The position numbers and the translations under genes were made by a program. The notes beneath the pieces are model-generated. The model saw nothing but the letters and a program-made list of their open reading frames with translations, was not told the origin of the DNA and ran no database searches. 64,000 bases of DNA, taken from the NCBI GenBank assembly GCA_946403845.1, contig CAMJBL010000009.1, forward strand, positions 1 to 64,000, read 5' to 3'. Source of the DNA: an uncultured Prevotella sp. Lineage in GTDB: Bacteria > Bacteroidota > Bacteroidia > Bacteroidales > Bacteroidaceae. Positions 56,990-64,000 of the stretch are shown piece by piece (position 1 is the stretch's first letter; the number at the start of each line of letters is the position of its first letter).

Positions 56990-59833
56990 TTATTTCTTCA
57001 GTACAATGTTCACCATACGCTTAGGGACGATGATAACCTTTGCAACCTGGAAGCCTTCGAGATACTTCTGAGAGCGCTCGTCAGCCAGGACAGCCTCCTC
57101 GATGGTCTTGTTGTCAGCATCGGCAGCGAACTGCATCTCGAAGCGGGCCTTACCGTTGAAGGCGATACCCAGCTTCACCTGACTCTCTACCAGATATTCC
57201 TCATTCCATGTGGGCCACTTGGAGTCGCAGACACTACCCTGCTCGCCCAACATCTCCCACAACTCCTCAGCGATGTGAGGTGCAAATGGCGCAATGAGGA
57301 TGACGAGGGTCTTCAGCATCTCCTTGTTCTTGCACTTCTGCTGCGACAGCTCATTCACGCAGATCATGAAGGCAGAAATCGAAGTGTTATAGCTGAAGGT
57401 CTCGATATCCTGAGATACCTTCTTGATGAGCTTATGCACGCTCTTCAGGTTCTCTGGTGTTGCAGGAGTATCCTCACTCCACACTCCACACTCCTCACTC
57501 CTCGGATCTTGGAAGAGATTCCAGAACTTACGCAAGAATCTGTGACAGCCATCGATACCATTCGTATCCCAAGGCTTGCTCTGCTCAACAGGACCCAGGA
57601 ACATCTCGTAGAGACGCAGGGTATCAGCACCATATTTCTCGACGATCATATCCGGATTCACCACGTTGAACATCGACTTCGACATCTTCTCGATGGCCCA
57701 TCCGCACTTGTACTGACCATTCTCGAGGATAAACTCAGCGTTGTTATATTCAGGACGCCAAGCCTTGAAAGCCTCGATGTCGAGCACATCAGCGCTGACG
57801 ATATTCACGTCGACGTGGATAGGTGTCGTGGTATAGTTGTCCTTCAGGCCGAAGCTAACGAACTTACCCTTATCGGCTCCCTCGTCCTCGATACGATACA
57901 CGAAGTTTGAACGACCCTGAATCATACCCTGATTCACCAGCTTCTTGAAGGGCTCGTCCTCGCAAGAATAGCCAGAGTCATAGAGGAACTTGTTCCAGAA
58001 ACGGCTATAGATCAGGTGACCTGTCGCATGCTCCGTACCGCCTACATAGAGGTCGACATTACGCCAGTATTCATCAGCCTCACGACTCACAAGAGCCTTC
58101 TCGTTCTTGGGGTCCATATAGCGCAGATAGTAAGCCGAAGAGCCAGCGAAACCAGGCATCGTGTTCAGCTCCAAGGGGAAGACACTCTTGTTGTCGATCA
58201 GGTCTTTGCTCACCACCTTGTCCGTCTTCGTATCCCAAGCCCACATCTTGGCGCGTCCCAATGGGGGCTCGCCCGTTTCCGTTGGCTGGTACTTGTCGAT
58301 CTCAGGCAACTCCAAAGGCAGACACTCCTTAGGAATCATATAGGGCATATCGTCCTTATAGTAAACAGGGAACGGCTCACCCCAATAGCGCTGACGGGAG
58401 AAGATAGCATCGCGCAGACGATAGTTCACCTTCACACGACCCAAGCCCTGCTCAGTCACGAACTTCTTCGTAGCAGCGATAGCCTCCTTGACAGTCAGGC
58501 CGTTAAGGCTGAATTTTTCAGATTCTGAATTCATCATGATACCTTCTTTGGCATCATAACTTTCTTCAGATACATCTGCACCCTCAATCAGCGGGATAAT
58601 GGGCAGGTTGAAGTGCTTGGCGAAGGCGTAGTCACGAGAGTCGTGGGCAGGTACAGCCATAATGGCGCCTGTTCCATAGCCTGCAAGGACGTATTCTGCA
58701 ATCCAGATTGGGATGGGTTTCTCGTTGAATGGATTGATGGCGTAGCTACCTGAGAACACACCCGTTACCTTGTGGTCCATCTGACGATCACGCTCCGTAC
58801 GCTTCTTCACATAGTCGAGGTACTTTTCTACTTCTGCCTTCTGCTCAGGTGTCGTCAGCTCGGCTACGAGATCCGACTCAGGAGCGAGCACCATGAAGGT
58901 CACACCAAACATCGTATCTGCACGCGTCGTGAAGATGGTGAAGTGCTTGTCTGAATCAGCGACCTTAAACTCGACTTCTGTTCCTTCTGAGCGACCAATC
59001 CAGTTGCGCTGGGTTTCCTTCAGCGAATCCGTCCAGTCAATCTCCTCGAGACCATCGAGCAGACGCTGAGCGTAGGCAGATACACGCAGACACCACTGGC
59101 GCATCTTCTTCTGAACCACAGGATAGCCGCCACGGACGCTGACGCCATCGACGACCTCATCGTTGGCCAATACGGTACCTAACTTCGGACACCAGTTCAC
59201 CATCGTATCAGCCAGATAGGCGATTCGATAGTTCATCAGCACCTCCTGCTTCTTCTTCTCAGAGAAGCTGGCCCAGTCAGAGGCCGTAAAGTGCAGTTCC
59301 TCAGTACCAAGCGCGTTGCAATTCTCAGTACCCATCAGCTCGAAGTGCTCAATCAGCTTGATGGTTGGCTGAGCCTTATGCGAGGCTGTGCTGTAATAGC
59401 TCTTGAACATACGCTGGAAGGCCCATTGTGTCCATTTGTAATAGATAGGATCACAGGTCCTCACCTCACGTTCCCAATCGAAACAGAATCCGATTTTATC
59501 CAACTGACTGCGATAGCGGTCGATGTTCTCAAAAGTCGTCTTCTCAGGATGCTGACCTGTCTGGATGGCATACTGCTCTGCAGGCAGTCCGTAGGCATCA
59601 TAGCCCATCGGGTTGAGCACATTGAAACCCTGTTGACGCTTGTAGCGGGCATAGATATCACTGGCGATATAGCCAAGTGGATGACCTACGTGCAAGCCAG
59701 CTCCACTCGGATAGGGGAACATGTTCAACACATAGAATTTCTTCTTCTTCTCGTCCTCCACTACGCGATAGGTGCCATTCTCCACCCATCGCTTTTGCCA
59801 TTTTTGTTCGATTTCTCTGAAATTGTAATCCAT
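56990..59833 (-). CDS. leuS: Leucyl-tRNA synthetase
   Basis: This 947-residue class I synthetase has the HIGH-type motif [16 protein letters not shown] near residues 37-52 and the KMSKS motif in [10 protein letters not shown] near 720. The editing domain lies between. A repeat array (57470-57504) is read in frame and adds EECGVWSED at about residues 777-787, in the helical anticodon-binding region. It ends one base before the start of the YitT-RdgB gene. A -7 box (TACCTTTG at 59888-59881, minus strand) precedes it. Confidence 0.96.
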   Translation of the reverse strand: MDYNFREIEQKWQKRWVENGTYRVVEDEKKKKFYVLNMFPYPSGAGLHVGHPLGYIASDIYARYKRQQGFNVLNPMGYDAYGLPAEQYAIQTGQHPEKTTFENIDRYRSQLDKIGFCFDWEREVRTCDPIYYKWTQWAFQRMFKSYYSTASHKAQPTIKLIEHFELMGTENCNALGTEELHFTASDWASFSEKKKQEVLMNYRIAYLADTMVNWCPKLGTVLANDEVVDGVSVRGGYPVVQKKMRQWCLRVSAYAQRLLDGLEEIDWTDSLKETQRNWIGRSEGTEVEFKVADSDKHFTIFTTRADTMFGVTFMVLAPESDLVAELTTPEQKAEVEKYLDYVKKRTERDRQMDHKVTGVFSGSYAINPFNEKPIPIWIAEYVLAGYGTGAIMAVPAHDSRDYAFAKHFNLPIIPLIEGADVSEESYDAKEGIMMNSESEKFSLNGLTVKEAIAATKKFVTEQGLGRVKVNYRLRDAIFSRQRYWGEPFPVYYKDDMPYMIPKECLPLELPEIDKYQPTETGEPPLGRAKMWAWDTKTDKVVSKDLIDNKSVFPLELNTMPGFAGSSAYYLRYMDPKNEKALVSREADEYWRNVDLYVGGTEHATGHLIYSRFWNKFLYDSGYSCEDEPFKKLVNQGMIQGRSNFVYRIEDEGADKGKFVSFGLKDNYTTTPIHVDVNIVSADVLDIEAFKAWRPEYNNAEFILENGQYKCGWAIEKMSKSMFNVVNPDMIVEKYGADTLRLYEMFLGPVEQSKPWDTNGIDGCHRFLRKFWNLFQDPRSEECGVWSEDTPATPENLKSVHKLIKKVSQDIETFSYNTSISAFMICVNELSQQKCKNKEMLKTLVILIAPFAPHIAEELWEMLGEQGSVCDSKWPTWNEEYLVESQVKLGIAFNGKARFEMQFAADADNKTIEEAVLADERSQKYLEGFQVAKVIIVPKRMVNIVLKK
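57470..57504. repeat. CTCACTC/CACACTC array read in frame in leuS
   Basis: Five degenerate heptads (CTCACTC, CACACTC, CACACTC, CTCACTC, CTCGG). The encoded loop ([13 protein letters not shown]) is hydrophilic and lies between helices. Confidence 0.82.
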
Positions 59834-59946
59834 GTTTGTATTTTTATTTTAATCGTTTCCGTACATTATAATTGAGGGTGCAAAGGTAAGAATAAAAAAC
59901 GAGAATCCTAACTTTTAATTGAAAAAGATTGGAAAACTTGTTAAAA

Positions 59947-62070
59947 TCAGCCTATCTTGAGACAAAGAATGGTCAGGTCATCGCTCTGATCGGCACTACC
60001 CACATGGGTAGCGACATCACTGAGAATCATATTAACGGTAGATTCAGCGTTGACAAACTTATCCTCTCTCATCAGCTTCAGCAGGCGTTCTTCACCATGC
60101 TGCTCCTGCTCTTCGTTTTCCGCCTCCGTCAAACCATCGGAATAAACGAGTAGCGTATAGCCCTTGATGTTGTCGATACTCTCGCCTACATACTCCAACT
60201 CAGGCCAGAGACCAACGGGAGCATTGGACTCCATTTCGATGTAATAAGCACGATTGGGATCATCTTGCTTCAGTTGGTTATTGACGATGACAGGCGAATT
60301 ATGGCCGGCATTACAAAAATCCATACGACCTGTCTTAAGGTCTATCTCGGCAATGAACATGGTGACAAAAATACTGTTCTCATTATCGGCAGAGAGTGTT
60401 TCATTGATCTTCATGGCTATTTGGGCAGGTGCAAACCCTTCCTTGGCCGCACTACGGAAAAGATTCACCGCTACGGCCATTGTCATCGAGGCAGGCACAC
60501 CCTTGCCTGAGACATCACCCACACAGATGTATAGTTTCTGGTCCTTCAGTAAGAAGTCGTAGAGGTCGCCACCCACCTCCTTGGCTGGTGTCATCGAGGC
60601 ATAGAGGTCGATACCCAGTTCCTTTGGGAAAGCGTCGAACACATGGGGCACCATACCCATCTGTATCTCACGGGCAATGCGGAGTTCACTCTCGATGCGC
60701 TCCTTGGCGGACGTCGTCTCTTCCAGTTTGTTGTAGGCATCTTCCAATTTGCCGTAGGCTGTCTCGATTTCCTTAGAGTGCTTGTTGCGGCGATGCAGGA
60801 TAAAGGCGAGCGAGGCGATGACCAGGGCGGCGATAATGCCCAGCATGGTCATAAACACACGATTCGCATGTTCCGTCTGTTTCTGGGCTTCCATCTTCGA
60901 CTGGTACTCGCTCAGTTGCAGGTCTTTGTTGTAACGGTCCAAACTGTCGTTCTTCAGCTTGACGGCGGCATGTTGCAGTTCGATATCGCGATTGCGGAGT
61001 TCAAAGCTCTGGTTCTCCAGCGAGAGGCTCAGTGCCTCTTCCTCCAGGCGTCGCTGTTCGAGTTCGTCGCTGATATGTTCTAACTCCAATTGCTGGTTCT
61101 TCAGCTTCAGATCCTTGGCTTCGTTCTCCGCACGAGCAGCATCCAGAGCCAGCGAATGGTTGAGTGATAACTTGCGCAGTTCTGCCGAGTTGAGGGAGTC
61201 GCTATATTTCTTATGGTCTATCAGTAAATTATAGGCATCCTCCCATCGGCCAAGCTTTTTGTAAGCCCGTGCTGTCATCAACATCCGATCCGCTGTCGAG
61301 CTTAAGTTTTTCGCCATCGCCAGCATCTTCTCGTAGTCGCCGTTTATTTCGGCATAATGGACATCCACTCTCCGGCTCAAATTCATGGATATCCCTGTTT
61401 CCTTTCTTGCCTTGTCCAGCTCTGCAAAATAGCGGTTGAACGCTTCCTTATCATCCTTGTCTATTGTGGCTGCCATGCACTTAAAACTCAAGGCTTGCAC
61501 AAGATTTTCTGGGAGAATATTCGGCTCGTGGAGTGCTTTGTCTACTACTTCAAGAAGTTTATCCTTCTGTGATCTGTTATAATAGATTTTTGCCAGTCCG
61601 AGATAAATGTAGGAAATATTCAGGTTGGGCAGATATTGTTCTTTATAGCTGATGCATTCCTTGAGTAGCTCTTCAGCCTGTTGCTCCATCATAAGAGCGC
61701 TTGATACCTGAGCACTGGTGTATGTTGAGGCGAAAAGGCCGTATTTGCTGTCGTATACGTGGGCATAGTCCGACATTTCCTTGACAATATCAAGCGCCTG
61801 TTCACGTTTGCCATTTACCGAGAGTTTGATGGCCTGGTTTCCCCATGCCCGATAGAGCAGATCCTCATTGTTGGTTTGCTTCGAGACCTCTATCAATTGG
61901 TCGGTGACCTGTAAGAACTGCTGAAAGGAATCAGGCTTGTTGAACAAGCGGTACATGTCTTTCCTGAGCTGCTCGATATCAGCGGTCTTCACCTGGGCAG
62001 CCGCTGTCAGCGACAACCCAAGGAGGCAAAAGCCTGCCATCCACCTGCGATATCTGAGCCAAGCGTTCAT
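59947..62070 (-). CDS. TPR and SpoIIE/PP2C-domain membrane phosphatase
   Basis: The protein has 707 residues from ATG 62070 (MNAWLRYRRW), with a signal peptide ending at TAAAQ. TPR-like helices run to about residue 320, a coiled coil (about 320-410) leads to one membrane segment (VFMTMLGIIAALVIASLAFILH), a second coiled coil follows, and a SpoIIE/RsbU-type PP2C domain closes the protein (GDLYDFLLKDQKLYICVGDVSGKGVPASM, then FCNAGHNSPV and VYSDGLTEAEN). It would dephosphorylate an anti-anti-sigma factor or similar partner in response to a periplasmic signal. Confidence 0.87.
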   Translation of the reverse strand: MNAWLRYRRWMAGFCLLGLSLTAAAQVKTADIEQLRKDMYRLFNKPDSFQQFLQVTDQLIEVSKQTNNEDLLYRAWGNQAIKLSVNGKREQALDIVKEMSDYAHVYDSKYGLFASTYTSAQVSSALMMEQQAEELLKECISYKEQYLPNLNISYIYLGLAKIYYNRSQKDKLLEVVDKALHEPNILPENLVQALSFKCMAATIDKDDKEAFNRYFAELDKARKETGISMNLSRRVDVHYAEINGDYEKMLAMAKNLSSTADRMLMTARAYKKLGRWEDAYNLLIDHKKYSDSLNSAELRKLSLNHSLALDAARAENEAKDLKLKNQQLELEHISDELEQRRLEEEALSLSLENQSFELRNRDIELQHAAVKLKNDSLDRYNKDLQLSEYQSKMEAQKQTEHANRVFMTMLGIIAALVIASLAFILHRRNKHSKEIETAYGKLEDAYNKLEETTSAKERIESELRIAREIQMGMVPHVFDAFPKELGIDLYASMTPAKEVGGDLYDFLLKDQKLYICVGDVSGKGVPASMTMAVAVNLFRSAAKEGFAPAQIAMKINETLSADNENSIFVTMFIAEIDLKTGRMDFCNAGHNSPVIVNNQLKQDDPNRAYYIEMESNAPVGLWPELEYVGESIDNIKGYTLLVYSDGLTEAENEEQEQHGEERLLKLMREDKFVNAESTVNMILSDVATHVGSADQSDDLTILCLKIG

Positions 62071-62091
62071 AGAGATGTTCGTTTTTGCTTG

Positions 62092-62160
62092 CAAAGATAA
62101 GATTATTATTCGAAATAATCCAAATTTATTTGGTTTTTTGCTCACTTAATCGTAACTTTG
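62092..62160. promoter_or_regulatory. Divergent promoters between the phosphatase gene and the phytase-like pseudogene
   Basis: Minus strand: TTG at 62123-62121 and TATCTTTG at 62099-62092. Plus strand: TTG at 62130-62132, 20 bases, TAACTTTG at 62153-62160. The -33 boxes are six bases apart. Confidence 0.78.
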
Positions 62161-62167
62161 CACGCAA

Positions 62168-62849
62168 ATGAAGAAAAGTCTGTTTATTTATTTAGGCAGT
62201 TTCTGGATCACTTTAGTCCTCATAGTCTTGGCTCCATTGACGCTGATGGCGCAGGAGGTAACCTTGCACAAACAACGGGCTTTCCCCAAAACGGTCTCTG
62301 CAGGAAACTATAGTGGCATCGCGTGGTTGGGAGGCTCAAAATATGCGATTGCCAACGACAAGTCGCCTACGGCTGGCTTTTATCTGATGACGATAGAAAC
62401 AGACAGCCTCACAGGCGCATTGCTGGCAGTCCGTGAGGATACTTTTCTCACTTGCGGTTTGCCCAACCGCGATGAGGAGGGCATCTGCTATATGCCTCAG
62501 ACACAGACGGTTTTCGTGAGTGGAGAGAAGGATCAGGAGATTCTGGAATATAACCTTCAGGGTCAAGAAACAGATTGGTTCGTATTCACAAGTCAGACTA
62601 TACCTAGTCGATCCCACTCAGCACCAGTCAGGTGATGTGTTGAAAAAAACTTTACTGACGGAGTTTCGTACGAAAGTGAATCTCACACGCAGAAACTTTG
62701 CTAACTATGAGGGCATCTGCGTAGGGCCAAAACTCTCTGACGGACGACAATTGCTCATCCTCGTCTGCGATTCCCAAGATCAGTATCGTGGGGTCATGAG
62801 AGACTGGTTCCGTACGGTTATTCTGCCCTCTGAAATTAACGAAAAATGA
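62168..62849 (+). pseudogene. Decayed gene for an exported esterase-like-activity-of-phytase protein
   Basis: The first frame (62168-62635) encodes a signal peptide and the N-terminal blocks YSGIAWLGGSKYAIANDKS, EEGICYMPQTQTVFVSGEKDQEILEY and then loses the pattern. A second frame (reading through to 62849) resumes with QVRLYLVDPTQHQSGDVLKKTLL and NFANYEGICVGPKLSDGRQLLILVCDSQ, the C-terminal blocks of the same family. The joint lies near 62575-62600. About 100 central residues seem to be missing, so this is a deletion with a frame change. The promoter upstream is intact. Confidence 0.75.
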
Positions 62850-63322
62850 AAAAAATACTTTTTATCTGTTTGGGTAATATCTGTCGTTCGCCTGCTGCGG
62901 ATGGCATTATGAGGCATCTGGTGGCTGAGCGGGGACTTGAAGACGAGTTCCTGATTGATTCTGCAGGCATCGGCTCCTGGCATGTGGGGCAGTTGCCTGA
63001 TTATCGCATGCGAAAATGTGGCGAACGGCACGGATATACGTTCGATCATCGTGCCCGACAGTTCTCTTCGAAGGATTTTGCACGCTTCGATCTCATCGCT
63101 GTGATGGATCAGGAGAACTATCACGATGTAGCGCGACAGGCAAATTCACAAGCCGATTTGGCAAAAATCATCCGCATGAGCGACTATCTGCGCCATCATC
63201 CTGGCCAGAAAACCGTTCCTGATCCCTATTATGGCGATGCTCGCGACTTCGAATTTGCCCTCGAATTGCTTGAAGATGCCTGTGAAGGCCTGCTTGATGA
63301 ACTGACAAAATGCCACCAATAA
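62846..63322 (+). CDS. Low-molecular-weight protein-tyrosine phosphatase
   Basis: This 158-residue enzyme has the P-loop CLGNICRSPAA at residues about 7-17 and the general acid motif DPYYGDARDFEFAL near 128-141. It may act on tyrosine kinases of polysaccharide export or on small phosphate esters. Its start overlaps the pseudogene stop by four bases, so it was probably co-translated with the intact ancestor gene. Confidence 0.93.
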   Translation: MKKILFICLGNICRSPAADGIMRHLVAERGLEDEFLIDSAGIGSWHVGQLPDYRMRKCGERHGYTFDHRARQFSSKDFARFDLIAVMDQENYHDVARQANSQADLAKIIRMSDYLRHHPGQKTVPDPYYGDARDFEFALELLEDACEGLLDELTKCHQ

Positions 63323-64000
63323 ACTTTACAAACCGATGCGTGAGATTCGCGTGGAATTCACCAACTCCTTAATGGCCCTCAAATACGCGAAATATGGCCA
63401 GTTTTGTAAGTCTTTGACTGTCTGATGCTTACAAATCCGCCCACTTCTCAAGCCTCGAGAAATGCCCGTTTTTGCTATTAATAGAAGCCACTTTTACTAT
63501 TAATTCCCGAAATTGCTACTATTAATACTAGCAATTGTTCCCTGGGCAGGCAACAAATTTTTCATAGGCGAGCAGTAATCTCTCCCTAGGCAAGCTGTAT
63601 TCTCTCCCCCTCTTTGCTTACTTCTCGCTCTTCCCTCTCCTATTCCTCTTCCAGAAGCCTTACTTTTCAAGAGTTAATTTTAGGCAAATCTTCTTTACAT
63701 TATATCTGACGACATATTCGCAAACATTCACAGATTCACAATTCACAGTTTTTTTTTCGTGCCCCCTCGCCCCCAGACTTGCACGGGGAGTGTTAATATT
63801 TATAAATATATGTATAAATATATAGATAAAATCTATACTCGAAGCGTCCTACCCCCTTAGAAATAAAACTGTGAAACTGTGAATCTGTGAATTCTCGAAG
63901 ATTTTAACCAGTTTTTTGCCGGTATCGGCAAAAAAGGCCTTATTTATAGTTAAGTTTAGCAAAATATCTTGCCGATAGATGTCTCACAGCACTCCAGTCC
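63323..64000. other. Non-coding repeat-rich region at the right edge
   Basis: There is no credible ORF in 678 bases. Three copies of an ACTATTAAT unit spaced about 20-25 bases lie at 63474-63535. A near-direct repeat of about 22 bases (AGGCGAGCAGTAATCTCTCC and AGGCAAGCTGTATTCTCTCC) lies at 63565-63608. An inverted pair CACAGATTCACAATTCACAG (63729-63748) and CTGTGAAACTGTGAATCTGTG (from 63869) encloses an AT-rich spacer. A stem GCCGGTATCGGC lies near the end (63920-63931). Confidence 0.7.

Noticed and set aside
3384..63894. CRISPR array
   Set aside because: The short repeats are 7-10 bases, tandem without spacers, degenerate and scattered; no cas genes are present.
1..64000. rRNA or tRNA genes
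   Set aside because: I looked for T-loop and anticodon-stem patterns in the intergenic regions and found none; a covariance-model scan would be decisive.

Overview
The window is chromosomal DNA from a member of the Bacteroidales, most likely Prevotella or a close relative. The reasons are promoters of the Bacteroidetes type (TTG, about 20 bases, TAnnTTTG) in front of many genes, a PorZ protein of the type IX secretion system, a BtuB/BtuG-type surface B12 uptake locus, DUF4248/HU/smalltalk/amidase genes, DUF4254 and DUF3244 proteins, and many Bacteroidetes-type lipoproteins. I see no rRNA, tRNA, CRISPR array, integrase or transposase.

Layout. 0-2.8 kb: an ABC efflux operon of the MacB/FtsX type read leftwards behind a sigma-54-like promoter with an inverted-repeat upstream site. 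2.9-3.5 kb: a PAP2 phosphatase. 3.5-10.1 kb: a cobalamin riboswitch and a B12 uptake operon (BtuB, BtuG-like propeller, two surface proteins, BtuF-like binding protein). 10.1-17.3 kb: housekeeping genes (argH, SRPBCC protein, pyrE, a two-domain esterase, comF, recX, prmC). 17.5-24.3 kb: AT-rich accessory genes (LruC/DUF4842-like lipoprotein, membrane-anchored TPR regulator, DUF3244 protein, secreted serine protease, small lipoprotein). 24.3-28.8 kb: a compact cassette with a structured leader RNA, a 164-residue unknown, a VirE-family ATPase, DUF4248, an HU-like protein, a smalltalk peptide and a phage-type amidase. 28.7-34.9 kb: a probable iron locus (cytochrome-biogenesis-like fragment, di-haem protein, imelysin, porin) next to a hemerythrin-LuxR regulator. 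34.9-39.4 kb: B12 nucleotide-loop assembly genes (cobS, cobU, cobT, cbiB), cbiB having its own cobalamin riboswitch. 39.4-50.8 kb: response regulator, metY, lrp, acid phosphatase, a radical SAM/lipoprotein pair, an outer-membrane barrel, rnc-fabF-acpP, DUF4254-GT9, rubredoxin, TrmH. 50.9-64 kb: CE15 esterase, a group of DnaA boxes, nadA, porZ, a YitT-RdgB fusion, leuS, a TPR/SpoIIE phosphatase, a decayed phytase-like gene, a low-molecular-weight phosphatase and 0.7 kb of repeat-rich non-coding DNA.

The most unusual feature runs through the whole window. More than twenty sites carry short arrays of degenerate 7-10-base units (GTGAAAA, GAGGTGA, GTAAACT and others). Many occur as inverted pairs 20-280 bases apart. 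They sit between genes and over start and stop codons. They also sit in frame inside btuB, prmC, cobT, leuS and others. In four unrelated exported proteins they encode almost the same signal-peptide core.

Functionally, the uptake and salvage B12 loci are tied together by two riboswitches, the iron genes sit beside a likely iron- or oxygen-sensing regulator, and at least one secreted protein carries a type IX sorting domain that would use the machinery to which PorZ belongs.
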